Assembly: GCA_963617275.1 (NCBI GenBank)
Contig: CAVENX010000003.1
Span: 19,665 to 83,664 of the forward strand
From: Limivicinus sp963617275
GTDB lineage: Bacteria; Bacillota; Clostridia; Oscillospirales; Oscillospiraceae
DNA length: 64,000 bases
Reading direction: 5' to 3'
Below, one piece after another: positions 33,406 through 41,402 of this stretch (its first letter is position 1; every line of letters starts with the position of its first letter). The notes beneath the pieces are model-generated. The model saw nothing but the letters and a program-made list of their open reading frames with translations. It did no database searches and was not told where the DNA came from. A program made the translations under genes and the position numbers.

Positions 33406-34862
33406 ATATAGCGCAGGCCAAGGAACAGATCAAAAACGCAATGAAGGTCTATTTTGCCAAGGATGAGTATGGACGCTTCTGCATTGCGCCCGAGGAGCAG
33501 CGCCCCGTCTTTCTCATGGGGCCTCCGGGTATCGGCAAAACCGCAATAATGAAGCAGGTCGCGGAGGAGCTTGGCGTGGGGCTTGTATCGTACTCCATGA
33601 CGCACCACACACGCCAGAGCGCACTCGGTCTGCCGCTTATAGTCAAAAAAAGCTACGGCGGTGAGGAGGTCAGCGTTACCGAGTACACCATGTCGGAGAT
33701 CATCGCGTCCATTTACGATATGATGGAAGACAGCGGCGTCAGCGAGGGTATATTGTTCCTCGACGAAATAAACTGCGTTTCAGAGACCCTTACACCGACG
33801 ATGCTGCAATTTCTGCAATTCAAGACCTTCGGCAGGCATAGAATCCCGGGCGGGTGGATAGTCGTAACGGCAGGCAATCCGCCGGAATACAACCGTTCCG
33901 CCAGAGAGTTTGACGTTGTTACATGGGACAGGCTCAAACGCATAGACGTTGACCCCGATTACGGTGCATGGAGGGCATACGCAGTAAAGCGCGGCGTTCA
34001 CGCCGCCATCATTACGTATCTTGATGCCCGAAAGGATAATTTTTATATAGTAGAGAACACCGTTGACGGCAAGCGTTTTGTCACCGCACGCGGATGGGTC
34101 GATCTGAGCGATATGATCACTCTGTCGGAGCGCGAGGGCATTGCTGTTGATGAGCTTCTTATCGCGCAGTATTTGCAGTCCAAGGACATTGCCGAGGATT
34201 TCGCCGCTTATTACGAACTTTTCAGCAAATACCGTGCCGATTATAAGATCGACGCCATTCTCTCCGGCGAAAGCGGAACGGAAATTTCTGATAGAGCCTC
34301 AGGTGCCGCTTTTGATGAGAGACTGAGCCTGCTGGGGCTGCTGCTCGACAAGGTCGGTGGGGAGATACGTGCGGTCATCCGGACGGAGGATATCGTCTCT
34401 GCTCTGCTTGCCGATCTGAAAGCCGTTAAACAGGGCTCGTCTATCGAGGAGATGCTTGCCGCAGAGGATGAAAATCTGCAAAGGGCTTACCGCCGCGGCG
34501 CGCTTTCCCCCGAAAAGCGCTGGGAGGCTGACACGGTTATGGACTTTCTCAAGCGCCATCTGCGCCGCGGCTCGGATTTTGCCGAGATCAAGGCAGACTA
34601 TGATGCGATCGTCTCGGGAATGAAAAAATCTGCCGCCGATGCCGGATGCAGACTTTCCAATCTGTTTGCTTTTGTAGAGAATGTGTGGCCCGACGGGCAG
34701 GAAATGCTTATCCTCGTCACCGACCTGACAGCAAATTACTACTGCTCCCGCTTCATTTCCCGCTATGGCTGCGACGCCTATTATGAGCAGAGCAAGGCTC
34801 TTATGTTTTACGAACGCCAGACAGAGATCATCCGCCAGCTTGAGGAGTTAGAGCAGCTTTAA
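33402..34862 (+). CDS. MoxR-family AAA+ ATPase
   Basis: A 486-residue AAA+ ATPase. Walker A GPPGIGKT (about residue 38), Walker B ILFLDEINCVSETLTPTMLQ and the sensor-1-like VVTAGNPPEYNRSAREFDVVTWDRLKRI fit MoxR/RavA-type AAA_5 proteins. The C-terminal about 200 residues are a helical extension I do not recognise. The ATG overlaps the LRR stop. MoxR ATPases with VWA partners insert cofactors or remodel protein complexes; the client here is unknown. Confidence 0.88.
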   Translation: MNIAQAKEQIKNAMKVYFAKDEYGRFCIAPEEQRPVFLMGPPGIGKTAIMKQVAEELGVGLVSYSMTHHTRQSALGLPLIVKKSYGGEEVSVTEYTMSEIIASIYDMMEDSGVSEGILFLDEINCVSETLTPTMLQFLQFKTFGRHRIPGGWIVVTAGNPPEYNRSAREFDVVTWDRLKRIDVDPDYGAWRAYAVKRGVHAAIITYLDARKDNFYIVENTVDGKRFVTARGWVDLSDMITLSEREGIAVDELLIAQYLQSKDIAEDFAAYYELFSKYRADYKIDAILSGESGTEISDRASGAAFDERLSLLGLLLDKVGGEIRAVIRTEDIVSALLADLKAVKQGSSIEEMLAAEDENLQRAYRRGALSPEKRWEADTVMDFLKRHLRRGSDFAEIKADYDAIVSGMKKSAADAGCRLSNLFAFVENVWPDGQEMLILVTDLTANYYCSRFISRYGCDAYYEQSKALMFYERQTEIIRQLEELEQL

Positions 34863-35023
34863 GAAAAAACGCCGTACCGCGAGACTCACAGGCACAAAAC
34901 CTAAAAACCGCAGTAGGCAAAGATGCGTTATTATAAAGTCACAACAGGCGACCGGGTGCAAAGACTCGCTTGTCTGCCGGTGATATGAAAAAATATTTTT
35001 TATTTTTATAAGGAGAACGCATC

Positions 35024-35512
35024 ATGAAAAAAGCGATCAGATTATTTTCCCTTTTGCTTGCGGTAACAGCGCTCATTTCCGCAATGTCCGTTTCCGCGCA
35101 CGCCATCACAGACGCAAGATCGGCGCTTGCGTCCGAACCCAAGACGATAAAGCTTGAAGACGTTGAAAGCGCGTACAAGGAGCTTGTAAAAAAAGCTCTC
35201 GGCATAGACGGCGATATGACCATGATAGAGCTTGACGAAATGCCGAATGAAGTTGAGGTCAAGTATATGCAGGCGCCGCACGGCTACGGCGCGAAGATAT
35301 ACCGCACACCCAAGGGTGAAAATAAGCTTGCGCAGCCCGAAGACGGAACTGAAGTATACGTATACTACTACCTCGGCGGTTATGCGCTCATCGAAACCGA
35401 GGACGGCCACGTGGGCTGGTGTCAGGCTTCATATCTCGCGGATACATTCGACGCAGAGCTCAGCGCGAAGAACCGCAGACTTTATGACGGCAAAATGGGT
35501 CTTTACGGCTGA
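35024..35512 (+). CDS. Small secreted SH3-like protein
   Basis: A 162-residue protein with a clear signal peptide (KKAIRLFSLLLAVTALISAMSVSAHA, cleavage about residue 27), a charged helical stretch (35-70) and a C-terminal bacterial SH3-like domain (about 80-145; YRTPKGENKLAQPEDGTEVYVYYY and GHVGWCQASYLAD). No catalytic domain is present. SH3_3-type domains bind cell-wall peptides, so an envelope role is possible. AAGGAG precedes the ATG. Monocistronic with its own terminator. Confidence 0.82.
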   Translation: MKKAIRLFSLLLAVTALISAMSVSAHAITDARSALASEPKTIKLEDVESAYKELVKKALGIDGDMTMIELDEMPNEVEVKYMQAPHGYGAKIYRTPKGENKLAQPEDGTEVYVYYYLGGYALIETEDGHVGWCQASYLADTFDAELSAKNRRLYDGKMGLYG

Positions 35513-35532
35513 TACGGCAGCTTAACGGCAAA

Positions 35533-35580
35533 GAACAAGGGACGCGGCGTGATTTCCGCGTCCCTTGTTCTGTCTTTTTC
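35533..35580 (+). terminator. Terminator of the SH3-like protein gene
   Basis: GAACAAGGGACGCGG and CCGCGTCCCTTGTTC form a perfect 15-bp stem followed by TGTCTTTTTC. Confidence 0.93.
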
Positions 35581-35600
35581 TGAATCGAAAGCGTCTTTTC

Positions 35601-35713
35601 TGCACTCTGCTGCGAACAACAAATGCACAGAGTGCAGTGCAGCCCCTTTTATCAAAGAAGCTTGCTTCTTTGATAAGCTGAAATGGGCTGTCTCCTTGTG
35701 AGGCAGCCCATTT
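35601..35713. repeat. Three nested inverted repeats
   Basis: TGCACTCTG / CAGAGTGCA (35601-35636), the 24-base palindrome ATCAAAGAAGC-TT-GCTTCTTTGAT (35651-35674) and AAATGGGCTG / CAGCCCATTT (35681-35713). The last lies 21 bases after the minus-strand flavoenzyme stop and may act as its terminator, but it lacks a T-run. Part of the stretch (35634-35657) resembles 1431-1454. Confidence 0.6.
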
Positions 35714-35734
35714 GGGGTTTATATGTTGTTGGGA

Positions 35735-37807
35735 TTATATCTTCATGCAGACATCCCATGCGCGCCAGATAACGGTACGCAGGTTGCCGATAGCGACACA
35801 GTCGCCGACGCGGTGAACGTTGCGCGCCTTCTCGCCCACGGGAGTGGGAACGAAGCCGATACCGTTGATAACGGCGTCGCACTCGATATCAAAGGTCTCG
35901 CCGGTCTTGACGTTCTTCACGGTGACGGAACCGTCACGGATGTCGGTGAGAGTGGAGTTGAGGTAAACGGGAACCTTGTGGTACTCCATTGCGTCTCGCA
36001 GGAAGGAGGTGTTCGCAAGGCAGGTCGCCTGTGCGGCAACGAGGTCATCGCCGTACTCAACAATGATGGGGTGCTTGCCGAAGTTGTACACGAGGTCGTA
36101 TGCAGCCTCGCAGGAGGACTGACCGCCGCCCAGGAACAGGATCTTGTCGCCTTCAACGGACTTGTCACGGAGAAGCTCGGTGAAATTGCGGGTCTTGTTG
36201 AAGCCGGGGATAGCGGGCATGGTTCTGGGAACGGAACCGGTTGCAACGATTATCTCATCAAAGGCTCTCTTGATAGTGCCAAGGTCGTTGACTTCGGTGT
36301 TGTAGCGCACTTCGATGCCGGCCTTGTCCATCTCTCTCTTGTACCACTCGATGAGTTCCTTGTCGTTCTCTTTGAAGGTCATCGCAGAAGCGGTGAGGAA
36401 CAGACCGCCAAGCTCATTGGTCTTTTCAAACAGGACGGGGTGATGCCCTCTCTGCTTGAGGACGAGGCAGCATTCCATACCGCCGATACCGCCGCCGATA
36501 ACGGCGACCTTCTTGGGCTTGGTCGTGGGAACGATCTTGTAGCGGAGGTGCTGCATTGTGGGAGGAGTCAGAGCGCAGCGCGCCAGATGCATGGAGTCTT
36601 CCATGTTCTGGATGTTTGCGGTGCCCTTGTACTTTGCAAAGTTGAAGCAGCCGTTGTGGCAGCGAATGCAAGGCTTGATCTCGATCTCGCGGCCTTCCTT
36701 GATCTTGGTGACCCAATCGGGGTCAACAAGGTTCTGACGCGCGATAGCGACGGCAACAAGACGGCCTGCCTCGATCTCTTCGGCGGCCTTGACGGGATCC
36801 ATACGGCCTGCGCAGACACAGGGAGCGTTGGTGAACTTCTGGATGTGCTCAACATACTCAAGGTTGCAGTTGTCGGGCATGTACTGAGGCGGATGTGCCC
36901 AATACCATGCGTCGTAAGTACCGTTGTCGCAGTTGAACATTGCGTAACCGGCTTCCTCAAGGTACTTGATGGCCTTTTCGGACTCTTCCATATCACGGCC
37001 GAATTCCACGAAGTCGGTCTCATAAGGCATTGCGCCCTTGCACCAGCCCTTGGTCTTGGAAACGACGGAGTAACGCAGTGACACGGGGAAGTCGTCGCCG
37101 GCATACTTGTGGATGCACTGGACTATCTCGACCGGGAAGCGGAAACGGTTCTCGAAGCTTCCGCCGTACTCGTCGGTGCGGAAGTTCCAATTTTTCATGG
37201 TGAACTGGTCAAGCAGATAGCCCTCGTGAACGGCGTGGATCTCAACGCCGTCAACGCCTGCTTCACGCAGGAGCTTTGCGGTCTTACCGAAAGCCTCAAC
37301 CATCTCGTGGATCTCTTCCTTGGTCATGGGACGGGAGGAGATGTCTTCATACCAGCGGTTGGGCGTCTCGGATGCGGATGCACAGCAGTATTCAACATCC
37401 AGGAACGGAGAAGCAAGCTTACCGAGAGTCTTGTTCTTAAGCAGAGTGACCATCATTCCGTTGATAGCCATGGAGCGGCCGAAGCCTGCCGCCAGCTGGA
37501 TAAACAGCTTGCCGCCGGTCTTATGGTATTCATCCATAAAGGGCTTCAGTTCTTTGAACATCTGCTTGTTCTGGTAGAGCCAGCGCTTGCCCATGGTGTC
37601 ACGGACACACTGCATACCGGGGAGGACAAGACCTACGCCGTCCTTTGCTCTGGAGAGCAGATGGTATGCCGCCTCTTTATCAAAATGGCAAGGCTCAAGC
37701 CAGCCAAAGAGGGATGTGCCGCCCATAGAGCACTGCACGATGCGGTTGGGGATCTCAACATTACCGATTTTCCACGGTGTGAAGAGAGCATTGTACTTTT
37801 CGTTCAA
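35735..37807 (-). CDS. NADH:flavin oxidoreductase / 2,4-dienoyl-CoA reductase-like Fe-S flavoenzyme
   Basis: A 690-residue protein with an old-yellow-enzyme FMN TIM barrel (1-350), a 4Fe-4S Cys motif (CIRCHNGC about residue 396 and a further Cys, ARC, near 427) and a C-terminal FAD/NAD(P) domain (GGGIGGMECC about 452). The organisation matches FadH, trimethylamine dehydrogenase and the bile-acid-inducible BaiCD/BaiH reductases. The catalytic-loop HAVHEGYLLDQF and EYGGSFENRFRF are conserved. Likely reaction: NADH-dependent reduction of an alpha,beta-unsaturated carbonyl or acyl-CoA compound. It is monocistronic; with no bai genes nearby, a bile-acid role cannot be claimed. Confidence 0.9.
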   Translation of the reverse strand: MNEKYNALFTPWKIGNVEIPNRIVQCSMGGTSLFGWLEPCHFDKEAAYHLLSRAKDGVGLVLPGMQCVRDTMGKRWLYQNKQMFKELKPFMDEYHKTGGKLFIQLAAGFGRSMAINGMMVTLLKNKTLGKLASPFLDVEYCCASASETPNRWYEDISSRPMTKEEIHEMVEAFGKTAKLLREAGVDGVEIHAVHEGYLLDQFTMKNWNFRTDEYGGSFENRFRFPVEIVQCIHKYAGDDFPVSLRYSVVSKTKGWCKGAMPYETDFVEFGRDMEESEKAIKYLEEAGYAMFNCDNGTYDAWYWAHPPQYMPDNCNLEYVEHIQKFTNAPCVCAGRMDPVKAAEEIEAGRLVAVAIARQNLVDPDWVTKIKEGREIEIKPCIRCHNGCFNFAKYKGTANIQNMEDSMHLARCALTPPTMQHLRYKIVPTTKPKKVAVIGGGIGGMECCLVLKQRGHHPVLFEKTNELGGLFLTASAMTFKENDKELIEWYKREMDKAGIEVRYNTEVNDLGTIKRAFDEIIVATGSVPRTMPAIPGFNKTRNFTELLRDKSVEGDKILFLGGGQSSCEAAYDLVYNFGKHPIIVEYGDDLVAAQATCLANTSFLRDAMEYHKVPVYLNSTLTDIRDGSVTVKNVKTGETFDIECDAVINGIGFVPTPVGEKARNVHRVGDCVAIGNLRTVIWRAWDVCMKI

Positions 37808-38161
37808 GTATTTCGCTTCCTTTCATATAATAAATGGGACGTTAGAAAATGTTTTCTCCTGCGTCGAGCATTTAACCAGAAGATTGACAACATTATAACC
37901 TATCCCGGCAAATAAATCAATCATAAGCTAAAAAATAATTTCAACTTTGTTACTTTTTAATTATAATCGAACTCCGCTTTTGTCTAATTTGGCGAACCGT
38001 ACCTGAAATTTTATGAAATAATTTGAAAAATGTCTTTTTTCAGAACGTTTTTGCGATTTTTTTAACGATTTCCCCCGTTTACCGGTAGCCGGTGCCCCCC
38101 GATCACCGTACCGCAGACATAGCGCAGAACCGTGCGCGTTTTTGCGGAAAAGACATTATTA

Positions 38162-38190
38162 TTGACAATTCTGCCGTCAGGATATATTAT
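38162..38190 (+). promoter_or_regulatory. cysK-cysE promoter
   Basis: TTGACA (38162-38167) and TATTAT (38185-38190) are 17 bases apart. Transcription would start near 38197, giving a leader of about 220 bases before cysK. The remaining intergenic DNA from 37808 to 38161 is A/T-rich and shows nothing else I can support. Confidence 0.82.
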
Positions 38191-38243
38191 ATTTACCGGC
38201 TTTTGCGGCCAATAAATATAATTCGAAAAAGAGGGTGGCAGTG

Positions 38244-38303
38244 ATGAAGAAAATGGCGGTTTGTTATGAGTGTTGTTGTCGATGTCGCTGTCGCCGTTAC
38301 TGA
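38244..38303 (+). CDS. Cysteine-rich leader peptide of cysK-cysE
   Basis: A 19-codon ORF with six Cys codons (residues 7, 10, 11, 12, 14 and 16), three consecutive, and two Arg-Cys alternations, ending at TGA 38301-38303. It begins with ATG AAG AAA ATG and has GAGGGTGG 5 bases upstream. It lies inside the transcribed leader of the cysteine-synthesis operon and is followed after 25 bases by an intrinsic terminator. This is the classical arrangement of an amino-acid attenuator: ribosomes stalling at Cys codons when Cys-tRNA is scarce would let transcription proceed into cysK. The peptide itself probably has no function. I see no T-box in the leader. Confidence 0.75.
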   Translation: MKKMAVCYECCCRCRCRRY

Positions 38304-38307
38304 GCAA

Positions 38308-38361
38308 GCCCGCAAAGGGTTCGTCTGCGGCGGCGCGTTTTTGCGTCGTCATTTTATTTTT
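38308..38361 (+). terminator. Attenuator terminator and competing antiterminator before cysK
   Basis: GGCGGCGC (38329-38336) pairs with GCGTCGTC (38343-38350), 8 bp including two G-T, and is followed by ATTTTATTTTT. An alternative stem CCGCA (38310-38314) with TGCGG (38326-38330) would use the base of the terminator arm and so exclude it. The layout fits a transcription attenuator 55 bases before the cysK start. Confidence 0.7.
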
Positions 38362-38415
38362 AAATACCCTTTCCTTTTAGAATATACCAAATTCCGAATA
38401 TGTGAGGTAAACAAA

Positions 38416-39354
38416 ATGAAAATATACACTTCCGCACAGCAGCTTATCGGACACACACCGATGCTGGAGCTTGTAAATATCGAAAAAAGACGCGCCCTCA
38501 AGGGCAGGCTCCTCGCAAAGCTTGAAAGCGCCAACCCCACCGGCTCGGCAAAGGACAGAGCCGCACTCTATATGCTTGACAAAGCGGAGGAACAGGGGCT
38601 TGTCGATAAAAATACCGTTATAATAGAGCCTACCTCCGGCAACACGGGCATCGGCCTTGCCAGCATCGGCGCACAGAGAGGCTACCGTGTGATAATAGTC
38701 ATGCCGGACAGCATGTCGCTCGAAAGACGGCTTCTCATGTCCGCCTACGGGGCGGAGCTTGTGCTGACGCCCGGAAGCGAAGGCATGAAAGGCTGCGTTG
38801 AAAAGGCGGAGGAGCTTGCCGCCGGATTTGAAAAGGCATATATACCCGGTCAGTTCATAAATCCCGCGAACTCCCTCGCCCATTACGAGACGACCGGACC
38901 CGAGATATGGGAGGACACCGACGGGACCGTTGACATTTTCGTCGCCGGTGTCGGCACAGGCGGAACAATAAGCGGCACAGCGCGTTTTCTCAAGGAGAAG
39001 AATCCGAATATCAGGATCGTCGCGGTAGAACCGGATACCTCTCCCCTTCTCAGCAAGGGCTACGCCGGAAAGCACGGTCTTCAGGGCATCGGCGCAAACT
39101 TCGTGCCGGAGATACTTCAGAGAGAGCTTATCGATGATATAATGACCGTCAGCACGGAGCAGGCATACGAAATGGGACGCGAAACCGGCCACCATGAGGG
39201 CATACTTGTCGGCATCTCGGCGGGCGCGGCTCTTTATGCAGCGGCGGAGCTTGCATCCATGGAGGAAAACCGCGGAAAAAACATCGTTGCCCTTGTTCCC
39301 GATACGGGCGACCACTACCTCTCCACGGAAATGTTTGCCGGAGGTAACGGCTGA
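38416..39354 (+). CDS. cysK: Cysteine synthase A (O-acetylserine sulfhydrylase)
   Basis: PLP enzyme of 312 residues that makes L-cysteine from O-acetylserine and sulfide. The PLP lysine lies in ANPTGSAKDRAA (about residue 44), followed by the serine-binding loop PTSGNTGIGLA and the phosphate loop GTGGTISG. ATG 38416 has GAGG 8 bases upstream; an upstream in-frame reading into the leader is rejected because it crosses the leader peptide region. It is co-transcribed and translationally coupled with cysE (TGATG overlap). Confidence 0.96.
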   Translation: MKIYTSAQQLIGHTPMLELVNIEKRRALKGRLLAKLESANPTGSAKDRAALYMLDKAEEQGLVDKNTVIIEPTSGNTGIGLASIGAQRGYRVIIVMPDSMSLERRLLMSAYGAELVLTPGSEGMKGCVEKAEELAAGFEKAYIPGQFINPANSLAHYETTGPEIWEDTDGTVDIFVAGVGTGGTISGTARFLKEKNPNIRIVAVEPDTSPLLSKGYAGKHGLQGIGANFVPEILQRELIDDIMTVSTEQAYEMGRETGHHEGILVGISAGAALYAAAELASMEENRGKNIVALVPDTGDHYLSTEMFAGGNG

Positions 39355-39989
39355 TGTTTGACGATCTCCGTGAAAGCATACAGGCCTATATGGCAAGGGA
39401 TCCTGCGGCGAGAACGGCATTTGAGGTCTATACGCTCTACCCCGGGCTCAAGGCCGTCCGCAGTCACCGCAGAGCACACTGGTTCTACGAGCATAAAATG
39501 TTCTTCATTGCGCGGCTGATTTCCCAGATAAGCCGCCGCCGGACGGGTATCGAAATACACCCCGGTGCAAAGATCGGCAAGCGGCTCGTGATCGACCACG
39601 GTATGGGCATTGTGATAGGCGAGACCGCCGAAATAGGCGACGACTGCCTTCTCTACCACGGTGTAACGCTCGGCGGTACCGGCAAGGACACCGGCAAGCG
39701 CCATCCGACTATCGGCAGCAACGTGCTTATAAGCGCCGGTGCAAAGGTGCTCGGGCCGTTCAAGGTCGGTGATAACAGCCGTATCGCGGCAAACGCTGTC
39801 GTGCTGAGCGAAGTTCCTCCCGACAGCACGGCGGTCGGCATCCCCGCGAAGATCGTGCGCATAGCCGGACGCAAGGTCAGCTATGCCGACGAGGTCGATC
39901 AGATCCACGTCTCCGACCCCACGGCAGAAGAGCTTGCCTCAATAAAACGACAGCTTGAGCATCTTGAGCAGCATCTTGGCGTAAAGTAG
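39354..39989 (+). CDS. cysE: Serine O-acetyltransferase
   Basis: Acetyl-CoA:serine acetyltransferase of 211 residues, supplying O-acetylserine to CysK. An N-terminal helical domain (HRRAHWFY) is followed by a left-handed beta helix of hexapeptide repeats (IEIHPGAKIGKRLVIDHGMGIVIGETAEIG, GVTLGGTG). The catalytic His lies in IDHG. The length fits the short Gram-positive form, which lacks the long N-terminal helices. Last gene of the operon. Confidence 0.96.
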   Translation: MFDDLRESIQAYMARDPAARTAFEVYTLYPGLKAVRSHRRAHWFYEHKMFFIARLISQISRRRTGIEIHPGAKIGKRLVIDHGMGIVIGETAEIGDDCLLYHGVTLGGTGKDTGKRHPTIGSNVLISAGAKVLGPFKVGDNSRIAANAVVLSEVPPDSTAVGIPAKIVRIAGRKVSYADEVDQIHVSDPTAEELASIKRQLEHLEQHLGVK

Positions 39990-40110
39990 TATAGGCAGCA
40001 TTGTTTATACAAAAAATATATAACCGCTGCGGGATTCGCATCGGCGTTCGGCAGTTTGCCCAAATATCGCGTATAAATTTTGTGTAATATATAAAAAGTG
40101 TAACCCGTTG

Positions 40111-40139
40111 TTGACGTGCCCGTTTACGAGTTGTATAAT
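40111..40139 (+). promoter_or_regulatory. Promoter of the AfuABC-like operon
   Basis: TTGACG (40111-40116), 17-base spacing, TATAAT (40134-40139), 61 bases before the first gene. Confidence 0.8.
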
Positions 40140-40200
40140 ACCTCTACGTTCCGGAATCGAAAATATATTCGTCCGGGAAAAATAAAACGGAGGAAATATC

Positions 40201-41289
40201 ATGAAAAAATTTCTTGCTATTCTCATGGCTCTCGTCATGATTCTTGCTCTCGTTCCCGCAAGCTACGCAGACTCAATGGATGATCTGGTCGCGGCTGCAC
40301 AGGCAGAGGGCGAACTAGTCGTTTACGGCTCCTGCGAGGAGGAATATCTCGCGGCCGCCTGCGAAAACTTTGAGAAGCTCTACGGCATAAAGGTCAGCTA
40401 TCAGCGCCTTTCCACCGGTGAGGTTCAGGCAAAGATCGAAGAAGAGAACGGCAATCCTTCCGCTGACGTCTGGTTCGGCGGCACTACCGACCCCTACAAC
40501 GTCGTTGCGGCAGAGGGTCTGCTCGAAGCTTACGAAGCAGAGAACGCTTCTCACCTGCTCGGCGATATGTACCGCGACAAGGACGGTTATTGGTACGGCA
40601 TCTACAAGGGAATCCTTGGCTTTATGGTAAACAAGGATGAGCTTGATCGTATGGGTCTTGAGGCTCCTCAGGATTGGCAGGATCTTCTCAAGGATGAGTA
40701 CAAGGGTCTTATCTGGCTGTCCAACTACAACACCGCCGGCACCGCAAAGCTCGTCATCAACACCATGATTCAGAAGTACGGTCACGACGAAGGTATCCAG
40801 TACCTCGTAGACCTTGACAAGAACATTCAGGTTTACACCAAGTCCGGCTCCGGCCCGTCCAAGAACGTCGGCACCGGCGAGTGCGTCATCGGCATCGGCT
40901 TCCTGCATGACGGCATCACTCAGATCGTTGACAACGGCTACGATAATATTGAGCTTATCATCCCCTCCAGCGGCACCTCTTTTGAGATCGGCGCTACCGC
41001 TATCTTCAAAGGTGCAAAGCACCCCAACGCTGCTAAGCTGTGGGTAGAATATGCTCTCTCCCCCGACTGCGTCAACCTTGCAAAGGACAACGGCTCCTAC
41101 CAGTTCCTCGTAATTGACAACGCCGAGCAGCCCACTCAGGCAGCAGAGTTCGGTCTTGACCCCAACAACGTCATGGACTATGACTTTGAGGATGCAAAGA
41201 ACAACATCAAGACCTATATCGAAGAGGTTATGACCGCTATCGCCGACGCAGGCGCGGACACCGGCGCAGATCGTTTCAAGACCGAGTGA
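40201..41289 (+). CDS. AfuA/FbpA-type ABC transporter substrate-binding protein
   Basis: Extracytoplasmic solute-binding protein of 362 residues (Fe3+/spermidine/phosphonate SBP superfamily) with a signal peptide (residues 1-22, VPASYA) that lacks a lipobox. The fold is visible in EGELVVYGSCEEEYLAAACENFEKLYGIKV and SADVWFGGTTDP. The paired iron-binding tyrosines of FbpA, normally after a GEYxxGxxxxYY-like motif, are absent: here the region reads GTGECVIGIGFLHDG. This fits members such as AfuA or the 2-aminoethylphosphonate binders, which bind phosphorylated organic ligands, better than ferric-iron binders. GGAGG precedes the ATG. Confidence 0.87.
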   Translation: MKKFLAILMALVMILALVPASYADSMDDLVAAAQAEGELVVYGSCEEEYLAAACENFEKLYGIKVSYQRLSTGEVQAKIEEENGNPSADVWFGGTTDPYNVVAAEGLLEAYEAENASHLLGDMYRDKDGYWYGIYKGILGFMVNKDELDRMGLEAPQDWQDLLKDEYKGLIWLSNYNTAGTAKLVINTMIQKYGHDEGIQYLVDLDKNIQVYTKSGSGPSKNVGTGECVIGIGFLHDGITQIVDNGYDNIELIIPSSGTSFEIGATAIFKGAKHPNAAKLWVEYALSPDCVNLAKDNGSYQFLVIDNAEQPTQAAEFGLDPNNVMDYDFEDAKNNIKTYIEEVMTAIADAGADTGADRFKTE

Positions 41290-41326
41290 TAACAGCTTCT
41301 TCTGATATATCACTATGACTCCGCGA

Positions 41327-41357
41327 ACGGAGGCGGCATTTGCCGTCTCCGTTTTTT
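41327..41357 (+). terminator. Intercistronic terminator-like hairpin after the binding-protein gene
   Basis: ACGGAGGCGGC / GCCGTCTCCGT with loop ATTT and six T. It lies between the binding-protein and permease genes, so it probably acts as a partial terminator that keeps the binding protein in excess. Confidence 0.8.
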
Positions 41358-41402
41358 GAATTTTCCCATTATTTCCCGAAAAGCAAAGAGAGGAGAATAT
41401 AT

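Noticed and set aside
35723..37081. Plus-strand open frame of 452 codons
   Set aside because: Antisense to the Fe-S flavoenzyme, whose motifs are unambiguous; the translation is low-complexity Val/Gly/Ala-rich.
38231..38240. GAGGGTGGCA as a possible T-box sequence before cysK
   Set aside because: The T-box consensus continues with ACCGCG after AGGGTGG; here AGTGATG follows, and it serves as ribosome site of the leader peptide. No stem I or specifier loop was seen upstream.
38062..38352. Minus-strand open frame of 96 codons opposite the cysK leader
   Set aside because: No ribosome site, no motif; overlaps the promoter and attenuator on the other strand.
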